From contig NZ_WKFH01000003.1 of assembly GCF_014884385.1 (NCBI RefSeq), positions 1,502,001 to 1,566,000 on the forward strand: DNA of 64,000 bases. The letters run 5' to 3'. Both the position numbers and the translations under genes were made by a program. How positions within the stretch are numbered: the first letter of the stretch is position 1; each line of letters starts with the position of its first letter. This stretch comes from Phycobacter azelaicus (GTDB lineage: Bacteria > Pseudomonadota > Alphaproteobacteria > Rhodobacterales > Rhodobacteraceae). Shown one piece after another: positions 9,257-16,689 of this stretch. Below the pieces are notes generated by a model. The model did no database searches. It had not been told where the DNA came from and was given only the letters and a program-made list of their open reading frames with translations.

Positions 9257-10405
9257 TCAGCCCGCGATCAACTCCTCGACCAGCAGGTTAAACCGGTTCA
9301 ACGCCCCTTCGAACCTGCCAAAAAGATGGCTCGGGTTCCCGCGTGAGGCAAAACCCGCCTGAATTTCTTCGCCCAGATCAAAATCCTCCCTCAGGGTCAT
9401 ATGGGTGATCTTGTGGTTCTTCTCCCAATGCGCCTGCATCTGTGGCGTATCGGGCGTGTCCGCTGGCACCAGCGTTGCAAGGCGCATTCGGGTTTGGCCC
9501 TCCGACAAAGGCGTGCTGTTGATCCAGACAATATGATCCTGTTGCACCAGCATCTGCGTTGTCGGCATCAGGGAATAAAGAAGGTTGGCGTCCTTGCGAA
9601 TGGACCACTCCTGTTCGGGTGTGTCGCCCAGAGCGGTCATCGTACGGCGCGGCAGGACCGATCGCATGTGTGATCCAAACATCTGGTAGGTCGACAGGTT
9701 GTCCGGGAAATGCGGCGCAATGGTTGCCGCATGGGCGACGCGAAAATGGTAGGCCTCGATCCCGCCTTCGACGAGAACCTTCCAATTCGCAGCTATCTCG
9801 ATTGTCTCTTCTACGGCAATGCGGTGATCGGCGAGCGCCAACCAATCCAACTCTGCGGCCATGCCTCCGAGCCAATTGTCAACGTTCAGATCTCCGCCTG
9901 CATCCGGGTCTGCGATCACCCAGATGAAGCCATGCGCCTCGGCCGCCGGCAGGCGGCGCAGCCCGCGTTCACTGCGGGGAAGGTCCGGGAAGCCCTGTGC
10001 CTCTTGCGGGACGGCGCGCAAATCCCCGTCGTTTGTCCAACTCCAGCCATGATAGGGGCAGGTGAATACCCGCTTGCAGCCCGACGTCTCCCGTTCCAGC
10101 CGGGCGCCCCGATGGCGGCAGACGTTGAGAAAGGCGCGCACCTGCCCCGAATCATCTCGGGCCAAAAGGACCGGCAGCCCCATGACATCGCGCGCAAGAA
10201 AGGCCCTTGGCTCTGCCAGCTCGCTGGAATGGGCGGCAACCGTGGGTTTGCGGCGAAAGATCATCGCGCGCTCACGCTCAAAGCGATCTGGGCTGCAATA
10301 CCGGGAGATCGGCGAATGCGAGATCGACGCATCCAGATAGGCCGATTTCTGCTCGGCCAGCCCGATGATTTCCTTGATGAGGGTGATTTCCTCGGTCCGG
10401 TCCAT
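9257..10405 (-). CDS. Rieske aromatic ring-hydroxylating oxygenase, alpha subunit
   Basis: A 382-residue Rieske non-haem iron oxygenase. The N-terminal Rieske centre is CRHRGARL...CPYHGWSW. The catalytic domain carries the mononuclear iron site EAYHFRVAH (His-x4-His), and the Asp ligand is expected near the C-terminus. The start at 10405 is chosen because GGGAGG precedes it; an in-frame ATG at 10438 lies inside an operator-like palindrome. No ferredoxin, reductase or beta-subunit gene is adjacent, so electron donors must be encoded elsewhere. Control by the divergent TetR regulator through two palindromes upstream is inferred. Substrate unknown; relatives include quaternary-amine and aromatic-acid oxygenases. 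Confidence 0.9.
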   Translation of the reverse strand: MDRTEEITLIKEIIGLAEQKSAYLDASISHSPISRYCSPDRFERERAMIFRRKPTVAAHSSELAEPRAFLARDVMGLPVLLARDDSGQVRAFLNVCRHRGARLERETSGCKRVFTCPYHGWSWTNDGDLRAVPQEAQGFPDLPRSERGLRRLPAAEAHGFIWVIADPDAGGDLNVDNWLGGMAAELDWLALADHRIAVEETIEIAANWKVLVEGGIEAYHFRVAHAATIAPHFPDNLSTYQMFGSHMRSVLPRRTMTALGDTPEQEWSIRKDANLLYSLMPTTQMLVQQDHIVWINSTPLSEGQTRMRLATLVPADTPDTPQMQAHWEKNHKITHMTLREDFDLGEEIQAGFASRGNPSHLFGRFEGALNRFNLLVEELIAG

Positions 10406-10430
10406 AGTGCTGCCTCCCAGTGCAAAATGC

Positions 10431-10446
10431 CTTACCATATGGTAAG
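10431..10446. promoter_or_regulatory. Operator-like palindrome 1 (TetR site)
   Basis: CTTACCATATGGTAAG is a perfect 16-bp palindrome between the divergent Rieske oxygenase and TetR genes, 26 bases ahead of the oxygenase start. Its size and symmetry fit a TetR-family operator. The assignment to the adjacent regulator is inferred. Confidence 0.8.
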
Positions 10447-10449
10447 TAA

Positions 10450-10465
10450 CTTACTGCGTGGTAAG
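10450..10465. promoter_or_regulatory. Operator-like palindrome 2 (TetR site)
   Basis: CTTACTGCGTGGTAAG shares both half-sites (CTTAC and GTAAG) with the palindrome at 10431-10446. Its centre lies 19 bp away, so two dimers could bind nearly side by side. The central six bases are not symmetrical. Confidence 0.7.
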
Positions 10466-10506
10466 TTGTCAATAATGGCCTATGATGGCCACACAGGAGT
10501 ATGCAT

Positions 10507-11082
10507 ATGGCTGAACACACAGAGGCAGCAGATCGCTATGTGAAACTGGCTTCCCGGCATTTTGCCGAGCGCGGATACACAGGCGTCAGCCTTGCCGCCA
10601 TCGCCAGGGAAGCGAAGGTCACCAAACAGGCGCTTTTGCATTTCTTTGGCACCAAGGAGCGACTTTATGCGGCGGTGCTCTCCGCGCTGGCCACGCGCCT
10701 ATGTACAGAAATCGATGAGCTGCCGGGCGAGCGTGCAGAGGACCGTCTGATGCACTACTTTGAACGCCAGGGCGTTGGCAGTTTGCAGGATGCGCGCCTC
10801 GTGATCCGCGCGCTATTGGAAAGCGACGAGACGGCAAAAATCTGGCCGCTGAAACCCTATCTGGACAAACTGGTGGTCTTGGCCCTGCAAACGGAACGCT
10901 GGCAAGGCGCTGCACAGGAAGAAGTGTTGGCAGGCCTCTATCAGCTTATCGGAGCATCCCAGTATTTTTCAATTTCCACGCCAACCCTTTCAGGCATGTA
11001 TGGAACAGGCGCGATGGAAGCGCTGCACCAGCACACGAGGCAGAACGCCAAGGAGGCTGTTGCTGCCTTCCTGGGCAGGTAG
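10507..11082 (+). CDS. TetR/AcrR family transcriptional regulator
   Basis: A 191-residue repressor-type protein. The N-terminal TetR helix-turn-helix reads FAERGYTGVSLAAIAREAKVTK followed by FFGTKERLYAAVL, all typical; the C-terminal ligand domain is generic. The ATG at 10507 lies seven bases after AGGAG; the ATG at 10501 is too close to that site. The gene is divergent from the Rieske oxygenase, and two CTTAC...GTAAG palindromes occupy the shared promoter region. It therefore probably represses both itself and the oxygenase until a substrate-like ligand is bound. Confidence 0.93.
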   Translation: MAEHTEAADRYVKLASRHFAERGYTGVSLAAIAREAKVTKQALLHFFGTKERLYAAVLSALATRLCTEIDELPGERAEDRLMHYFERQGVGSLQDARLVIRALLESDETAKIWPLKPYLDKLVVLALQTERWQGAAQEEVLAGLYQLIGASQYFSISTPTLSGMYGTGAMEALHQHTRQNAKEAVAAFLGR

Positions 11083-11155
11083 TCCGCGGCGCAAATGACA
11101 AAAGGCGCCGCCGGATGGCCGGGACGCCCTTGTTCATCTGGTCGGGTGAAGCTGG

Positions 11156-11338
11156 TCAGTCGACCTTGCCCTCGAAATCCTTGTGGATGTACTTGCAGTC
11201 GCAATAGGGGCATTCGACCCAGCCGGTATCCTCGGGGATCTGCAGGTAGACCCGCGGATGTCCCAGCGCGCCTTCGCCGCCGTCGCAGGCGACACGGTAG
11301 CTGTCAACGATCTTGGTTTCAGGCGCTTCGATGGTCAT
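11156..11338 (-). CDS. Zinc-finger protein of the zf-CHCC family (NDUFS6-like)
   Basis: A 60-residue protein beginning [18 protein letters not shown]. The metal-binding pattern is Cys, then GHPRVYLQI with His, then [11 protein letters not shown], matching the zf-CHCC domain of the respiratory complex I accessory subunit NDUFS6/13 kDa. Alphaproteobacteria commonly have such a stand-alone homologue away from the nuo operon. A role in complex I assembly is known for the mitochondrial relative and is inferred here. The start is the first ATG of the conserved region; upstream in-frame sequence looks like a shadow of the ABC gene region. Confidence 0.85.
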   Translation of the reverse strand: MTIEAPETKIVDSYRVACDGGEGALGHPRVYLQIPEDTGWVECPYCDCKYIHKDFEGKVD

Positions 11339-11409
11339 CGGCTGGCGATCCTCTTGCTGATGGGGTAGGGGCTTTATGTGACAGGACAGCCGAGGGAGCA
11401 AGAGCCGCG

Positions 11410-12339
11410 ATGACTGATGATGCAATCCGGATCGAAAGCTTGCGCAAAACCTACAAAGGGGCAAAGGGCCAGCCCGAGAAACACGCGCTGAAGGGTATCG
11501 ATCTCACCGTTCCGCGCGGATCGGTCTTTGGCCTGTTGGGGCCCAATGGTGCCGGTAAGTCGACCCTGATCAACATTCTCGCGGGGCTGGTGGTAAAAAC
11601 CAGCGGCAAGGTGACGATCTGGGGCTTCGATCAGGATGAGAACCCGCGCCAGAGCCGGGCCTCGATCGGGGTGATGCCGCAGGAGCTGAATCTGGATCCC
11701 TTCTTTACCCCACGCGGCGCGCTGGAGGTGCAGGCGGGTCTTTATGGCGTGCCGAAATCCGAACGCTACAGCGATGAGATTCTGCGCATGATCGGGCTTG
11801 AGGACAAGGCCGAGGCTTATGCCCGCACCCTCTCGGGCGGCATGCGGCGGCGGCTCCTCTTGGGCAAGGCGCTGGTGCATCGTCCAAACATCCTCGTGCT
11901 GGATGAACCCACCGCCGGCGTCGATATCGAGCTGCGCCAGATGCTCTGGGACAACGTGCGCAAGCTCAATGAACAGGGCATGACCATCATCCTGACCACC
12001 CACTACCTCGAAGAGGCCGAAGAGATGTGCGACGAGATCGCCATCATCAACCAGGGCGAAGTGGTGGCGCGCGACAGCACCGCGGACCTTTTGGGCCGTC
12101 TTGATGCCCGCGCCATGGTGGTGCACCCAGCCGCGCCGGTCAGCGATCTGCCCCAGGGCGCAGGGATCGAGGCCGAGCTGCGCGGCGATGGCGCCGTGGT
12201 GCTGCGCTATCACAGCCAGACAACCAGCGCCGAGGACGTGCTGGCCGCCGTGCGCGCCGCCGGGATCACCATCCGCGATGTAAAGACCGAAGAGGCGGAT
12301 CTGGAGGATGTCTTCCTCGCCCTCACGAAATCCCGCTAA
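11410..12339 (+). CDS. ABC transporter ATP-binding protein, YadG/NatA-like
   Basis: A 309-residue ABC-2-type ATPase. It has Walker [10 protein letters not shown], a Q-loop ([12 protein letters not shown]), signature LSGGMRRRL, Walker [13 protein letters not shown] and an H-loop in [11 protein letters not shown]. The phrases GVDIELR and TTHYLEEAE are close to YadG. The start ATG at 11410 is supported by the beginning of the conserved domain ([12 protein letters not shown]). YadG-like ATPases normally sit beside a YadH-like permease. Here the next gene is a GNAT acetyltransferase 11 bases on, so the permease partner is not adjacent. Substrate unknown. Confidence 0.92.
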   Translation: MTDDAIRIESLRKTYKGAKGQPEKHALKGIDLTVPRGSVFGLLGPNGAGKSTLINILAGLVVKTSGKVTIWGFDQDENPRQSRASIGVMPQELNLDPFFTPRGALEVQAGLYGVPKSERYSDEILRMIGLEDKAEAYARTLSGGMRRRLLLGKALVHRPNILVLDEPTAGVDIELRQMLWDNVRKLNEQGMTIILTTHYLEEAEEMCDEIAIINQGEVVARDSTADLLGRLDARAMVVHPAAPVSDLPQGAGIEAELRGDGAVVLRYHSQTTSAEDVLAAVRAAGITIRDVKTEEADLEDVFLALTKSR

Positions 12340-12350
12340 GGGGCGCCCCG

Positions 12351-12818
12351 ATGCGCATTCGCGCGTTTGAACCTCGCGATGGCGTCGATTGGGGCCGCAT
12401 CTTTCACGCCGCCGTGCACGGCATTGGCGTGCGCGACTACACCCCCGCCCAATGCGAGGCCTGGAGCCCGGAGGAAGCTCCGGCAAAGGTGATCCGCGAA
12501 CGCGCTCGCGATGGTCGCACCATTTGGGTAGCTGCAGACAGGGCGGATGTTGCCCAAGGCTTTATCGAGCTGGAGCCGGACGGCCATATCGACTGTTTCT
12601 ACATCGCACCGGTTCACGCGGGCACCGGGATGGGTGCGGCGCTTTATGCCGCGCTGGAGGAAGAGGCCAATAGCCGAGGTCTTGCCCGCCTATATGTCGA
12701 GGCCAGCGAAGCCGCCCGCCGGTTCTTTCTGCGGCACGGTTTCACCGATCAGGGCCGCCGCGAGTTCACCCGCCGGGGCGTTTCCATGCACAACTACGCG
12801 ATGGAGAAGGCGTTGTAG
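12351..12818 (+). CDS. GNAT family N-acetyltransferase
   Basis: A 155-residue single-domain GNAT enzyme that transfers an acetyl group from acetyl-CoA to an unknown amine. The acetyl-CoA loop reads FYIAPVHAGTGMGAALYAALEEEA, with the usual x-x-G-x-G/A spacing, followed by LYVEASEAARRFFLRHGF, the typical last strand and helix. It begins 11 bases after the YadG-like ATPase and is probably co-transcribed with it. Overall pattern resembles the YafP/PA4534 type, but the substrate cannot be assigned. Confidence 0.88.
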   Translation: MRIRAFEPRDGVDWGRIFHAAVHGIGVRDYTPAQCEAWSPEEAPAKVIRERARDGRTIWVAADRADVAQGFIELEPDGHIDCFYIAPVHAGTGMGAALYAALEEEANSRGLARLYVEASEAARRFFLRHGFTDQGRREFTRRGVSMHNYAMEKAL

Positions 12819-12863
12819 GCGCAGCGTAAACACAGACCTGTGTGTCCGGCCAATAGGCCGGGC

Positions 12864-12894
12864 AGCCCCCGCCCGCCCCCATGGCGGGGGCTTT
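12864..12894 (+). terminator. Intrinsic terminator-like hairpin
   Basis: A perfect 10-bp stem AGCCCCCGCC / GGCGGGGGCT with a 9-base loop is followed by a short TTTG. It lies 45 bases after the GNAT gene and before the convergent DUF1203 gene. The T-run is weak. Confidence 0.55.
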
Positions 12895-12929
12895 GTCCCC
12901 ACCTCGGCTAGGCGCTGCCCTACTTGCAT

Positions 12930-13394
12930 TCACCCCCGGTCGATCCGCGCCTTATAGCAGTTGTTGCGGGCGGATCTTATGTGGATGTAGGCGACGCGGG
13001 GATCGGTGAAGATCTGCCCGGCCTGTTCTAGCATCTGCGCCTGCTCTACCACCGCTCCGGTGCCGTAGACGATGCGGTCGTCTGCACCGTAGCCCTTGAC
13101 CAGGTAATCGGGGGAGCCTTGCAGCGCCTCGGGCATCTCACCCCCGTCATAGCGGGGGCATTCATCCGCGCACAGGAAGATGGGGCCGACCTCTGCATAG
13201 GGCTGTGGCGCGGGAAAGGGGCGGTGGGCGAGGATCAGCATCTCCGCGCCCTTGGGGATGTAGCGCAGGCAATGGCGGCAGGGATTGCCGCCGCCGTCGG
13301 ATAGGCAGCGTTCCGGCGGCTGTCCGTTGGCGTCTGGGCCGCCTGCTTGAAGGGTGCGGGTGATGTTGGTGGGAAGGGCGGTGATCTTCAGCAT
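12930..13394 (-). CDS. DUF1203 family protein
   Basis: A 154-residue protein matching the DUF1203 pattern: a beginning around ALPTNITRTLQAGGPDANGQPPE, then CRHCLRYIPKGAEMLILAHRPFP, FLCADECPRYD and RSARNNCYKARIDRG at the end. Five or more Cys and several His residues suggest metal binding, but no function is established for the family. The start is the ATG at 13394 just before the conserved region. It is divergent from dnaE2 with about 210 bases between. Confidence 0.8.
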   Translation of the reverse strand: MLKITALPTNITRTLQAGGPDANGQPPERCLSDGGGNPCRHCLRYIPKGAEMLILAHRPFPAPQPYAEVGPIFLCADECPRYDGGEMPEALQGSPDYLVKGYGADDRIVYGTGAVVEQAQMLEQAGQIFTDPRVAYIHIRSARNNCYKARIDRG

Positions 13395-13576
13395 GGGGTG
13401 TCTCCTGTTTGGCATCAGTACTGCCGTTTTCCGAAGGGGCAGAGCGACCCGGATCCTGCGCATCTGACCGATGGGGGGCTCCCGCCCGTCTCAAAACCGG
13501 CAGAGCCGGGTTTTCGCCGGTTGGGCGTGGCGCGGATCCCCCTTCGGGCGTGATCCGCGGGGGCGACTCGATATCG

Positions 13577-13591
13577 GAACAAAACGTGAAT
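13577..13591 (+). promoter_or_regulatory. LexA-box-like site upstream of dnaE2
   Basis: GAAC-AAAACGT-GAAT matches the alphaproteobacterial LexA pattern GAAC-N7-GAAC (GTTC-N7-GTTC on the other strand) with one mismatch. It lies 15 bases before the dnaE2 start. The near-identical arrangement before imuB supports it. Confidence 0.6.
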
Positions 13592-13605
13592 ATATAGGTG
13601 AGGTC

Positions 13606-16500
13606 ATGTCTGTTGAGTTTGCGATTCTGTCCAATTTCACCTTTCTCACCGGGGCCTCGCACCCGGAGGAGTATGTGGCGCGCGCGGTTGAGCTGGGGAT
13701 CGAGGCGCTGGCGATTGCGGATGAGAATTCGGTTGCCGGGATCGTGCGCGCCCATAGCGCGGCGCGTGATATTGCCCGCCGCGTGGGTGAGCGGCAGGCC
13801 TGGGACCGGGAGAATATGCCCATCGGGCCGCCCCGGCCTGCGCATATCCCGCCCGTGCCCTCTTTCCCGATCTATGCGGTGCCACGTCTGATCCCGGCGG
13901 CGCGGCTGGTCTTTACCGATGCGCCACCGGTGATCGCCCTGCCCATGGATCGCAAAGGCTGGGGGAGCCTGTGCCGGATGCTTTCGACCGGGCGGCTGCG
14001 GGCCGAGAAAGGCGCGTGTCATCTGCAGATGTCTGACCTCTTGGAGTTTGCCGACGGTCTCCACCTGCTTCTGTTGCCACAGGCGGAGCCTCTGCCGGGC
14101 GGCGCGGGCGGGTGGGGGCCGCATATGAAAGCGCTGACGCGCCGCTTTGCCGGACGGATGCACCTGATGATGTCCCCTGCCTATGACGGGCGGGATGGAC
14201 ACCGCTTTACCCGGCTTGCGGCCCTGGCCGATGAACTGAGCCTGCCCACGATCGCCAGCGCCGCCCCGCGTATGCACCATGGATCGCGCCGCCGCCTTGC
14301 GGATGTGCTGAGCGCCATCCGCCTGCGCTGCCGGGTAGAGGATCTGGGCCGCGCCGCCCTTGCCAATGCCGAGCAGCGCCTGCGCGCACCGGAGGAGATG
14401 AAGCGCATATTCCGAGGCCACGAAGACGCCCTGATGCGCGCGCAGGATCTGGCCGCCAGCCTCACCTTTTCGCTGGATGAGCTGCGCTATGACTACCCGG
14501 ACGAAGGGCTGGAGGGCGAAACCTCATCCCAGCGTCTGCGCCGTCTTGCCGAACAGGGGCTGATCTGGCGCTATCCGGCAGGCGCTCCGCCAAAGGTCCG
14601 CGCCATGCTGGAGCATGAGCTGACCCTGATCGCCAAGCTGAAGTATGAGCCTTACTTCCTGACCGTCCATGACATTGTCGACTTTGCGCGCTCCCGCGGG
14701 ATCCTGTGTCAGGGACGCGGCTCGGCGGCCAATTCGGTGGTCTGCTACTGCCTTGGCGTCACCTCGGTCAGCCCGGAAATGGGCACCATGGTTTTTGAAC
14801 GTTTCGTGTCCGAAGCGCGCGACGAGCCGCCCGACATCGATGTGGATTTCGAGCATGAGCGTCGTGAAGAGGTGATCCAATGGATCTACGAGCGTTACGG
14901 TCGCCACCGGGCGGGGCTGTGCGCAACCGTGATCCACTACCGGGGCAAACGCGCCATCCGCGAGGTGGGCCGCGCCATGGGGTTGAGCGAGGATACCATC
15001 GCCGCCATGTCCTCGCAGCTCTGGGGGAGTTTTGACCGCAGCGGCGCGAACCCCGCCCGCCTGCGCGAGATCGGCCTGGACCCGAACGCGCCCCGCCTGC
15101 GCCAAACGCTGGATCTGGTGGGGCAGATCATCGGCTTTCCCCGGCATCTGTCGCAGCACGTGGGCGGTTTCATCATCACCGCAGGCCGTCTGGACGAATT
15201 GGTGCCGATCGAGAACGCCACCATGGAGGGGCGCACGGTCATCTGCTGGGACAAGGACGACATCGACGCGCTGGGCATTCTCAAGGTCGATGTCCTTAGC
15301 CTTGGCATGCTGACCTGCATCCGCAAGGCATTCGATCTGATGCGGCAGCATCACCGGCTGGACTACGCCCTCGCCACGCTGCCGCCCGAGGATCCCGCGG
15401 TTTATGACATGCTGTGCCGGGCCGACAGTATCGGGGTTTTCCAGGTCGAAAGCCGGGCGCAGATGAACTTTCTGCCGCGTATGCGGCCGCGCAACTTCTA
15501 CGATCTGGTGATCGAGGTGGCGATCATCCGCCCCGGTCCCATTCAGGGCGATATGGTCCACCCCTATATCCGCCGCCGCAACGGAGAGGAGGCGGTGGAG
15601 TTTCCTTCGGATGCGCTGGGTGAAGTGCTGGGCAAGACCCTTGGCGTGCCGCTGTTTCAGGAGCAGGCGATGCAGATCGCCATGGTGGGCGCGGGCTTTA
15701 GCCCCGAACAGGCCGATAGGCTGCGCCGCTCCTTGGCGACCTTCAAGAAGCACGGCAATGTCTCCGAATTCCGCAGCCTGTTCCTGCGTGGCATGGCACG
15801 CAACGGCTATGACGCCGACTTCTCAGAGCGCTGCTTTTCTCAGATCGAAGGGTTCGGCGCCTATGGCTTTCCTGAAAGCCATGCGGCCAGTTTCGCGCTT
15901 CTGGTCTATGCCTCGGCCTGGATCAAATGCCACCATCCGGGTATCTTTGCCTGCGCTTTGCTCAACTCCCAGCCGATGGGGTTCTATGCGCCCGCGCAGA
16001 TCGTGCGGGACGCCCGCGCCCATGGGGTTGAGGTGCGCCCGATCTGCATCAACGCCAGCTACTGGGACAATGTGATGGAGCCGGACGGGCAGGGCGGGCT
16101 GGCGCTGCGCCTCGGCTTTCGCCAGATCAAGGGCCTCAGCGACGAGGATATCAGCTGGCTGACGGCGGCGCGCGGCAATGGCTATACCGAGGTGCAGGAC
16201 GTCTGGCGCAAGGCGGGTCTGCCGCCGCCGGTGATCGAACGGCTGGCCGAGGCGGATGCCTTTGCCGTTCTGGGCCTGTCCCGTCGTGAGGCGCTGTGGC
16301 AGGCCAAGGCGATCACCGCGAAGAAACCACTGCCCCTGTTCGAGCGCGAGCTGGAGGGCGAGGCGATAGATGAACCCGCCGCCCACCTGCCGCAGATGAG
16401 CATCGGCGAGGAAGTGGTGGAGGATTACGTCTCGATGCGCCTGTCTTTGAGGGCGCATCCCGTCGCGCTGCTGCGGCATATCCTGTCGCCAGAGGGCTGA
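13606..16500 (+). CDS. dnaE2: Error-prone DNA polymerase DnaE2 (short C-terminus)
   Basis: A 964-residue C-family polymerase, the catalytic subunit of the SOS mutasome. The N-terminal PHP domain begins EFAILSNFTFLTGASHPEEYV. The palm carries PPDIDVDFEHERREEVI, and GRGSAANSVVCYCLGVT and FPESHAASFALLVYASAW are typical of DnaE2. The protein stops just after SLRAHPVALLRHILSPEG. DnaE2 proteins usually continue for roughly another 100 residues with an OB-fold (around AGLVLVRQRP), and no such coding sequence follows in any frame. The start ATG at 13606 has AGGTGAGG ahead of it and a LexA-like box 15 bases upstream. imuB lies about 33 kb away rather than next door. Confidence 0.93.
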   Translation: MSVEFAILSNFTFLTGASHPEEYVARAVELGIEALAIADENSVAGIVRAHSAARDIARRVGERQAWDRENMPIGPPRPAHIPPVPSFPIYAVPRLIPAARLVFTDAPPVIALPMDRKGWGSLCRMLSTGRLRAEKGACHLQMSDLLEFADGLHLLLLPQAEPLPGGAGGWGPHMKALTRRFAGRMHLMMSPAYDGRDGHRFTRLAALADELSLPTIASAAPRMHHGSRRRLADVLSAIRLRCRVEDLGRAALANAEQRLRAPEEMKRIFRGHEDALMRAQDLAASLTFSLDELRYDYPDEGLEGETSSQRLRRLAEQGLIWRYPAGAPPKVRAMLEHELTLIAKLKYEPYFLTVHDIVDFARSRGILCQGRGSAANSVVCYCLGVTSVSPEMGTMVFERFVSEARDEPPDIDVDFEHERREEVIQWIYERYGRHRAGLCATVIHYRGKRAIREVGRAMGLSEDTIAAMSSQLWGSFDRSGANPARLREIGLDPNAPRLRQTLDLVGQIIGFPRHLSQHVGGFIITAGRLDELVPIENATMEGRTVICWDKDDIDALGILKVDVLSLGMLTCIRKAFDLMRQHHRLDYALATLPPEDPAVYDMLCRADSIGVFQVESRAQMNFLPRMRPRNFYDLVIEVAIIRPGPIQGDMVHPYIRRRNGEEAVEFPSDALGEVLGKTLGVPLFQEQAMQIAMVGAGFSPEQADRLRRSLATFKKHGNVSEFRSLFLRGMARNGYDADFSERCFSQIEGFGAYGFPESHAASFALLVYASAWIKCHHPGIFACALLNSQPMGFYAPAQIVRDARAHGVEVRPICINASYWDNVMEPDGQGGLALRLGFRQIKGLSDEDISWLTAARGNGYTEVQDVWRKAGLPPPVIERLAEADAFAVLGLSRREALWQAKAITAKKPLPLFERELEGEAIDEPAAHLPQMSIGEEVVEDYVSMRLSLRAHPVALLRHILSPEG

Positions 16501-16519
16501 GGGCAACTTGGTCCGGCAC

Positions 16520-16544
16520 CGCCCTCCCCCTTGGGAGGGCGCTT
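16520..16544 (+). terminator. Terminator-like hairpin after dnaE2
   Basis: CGCCCTCCC / GGGAGGGCG forms a 9-bp stem with a 4-base loop, followed by CTTTG. It lies 20 bases after the dnaE2 stop. The T-run is short, so termination may be partial. Confidence 0.5.
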
Positions 16545-16689
16545 TGAACCCACCCAGGGTCGGGCGCGACCCTCAGCAATACGTGCACCCATTGCCACAT
16601 CTGGCGCTAACGGCGGTTTCCCAATGCGCGGCAAGCCTGTAGAAGGCATCTCAACGCTGACACAGTCCGACTATCCCGGAGACCTACCG

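Noticed and set aside
9281..10438. Upstream ATG at 10438 as the start of the Rieske gene
   Set aside because: It falls within the perfect operator-like palindrome and has no ribosome-binding site, whereas the ATG at 10405 follows GGGAGG.
16501..16689. Frameshifted continuation of dnaE2 after its stop
   Set aside because: No frame in this gap encodes OB-fold-like residues, and a hairpin starts 20 bases after the stop.
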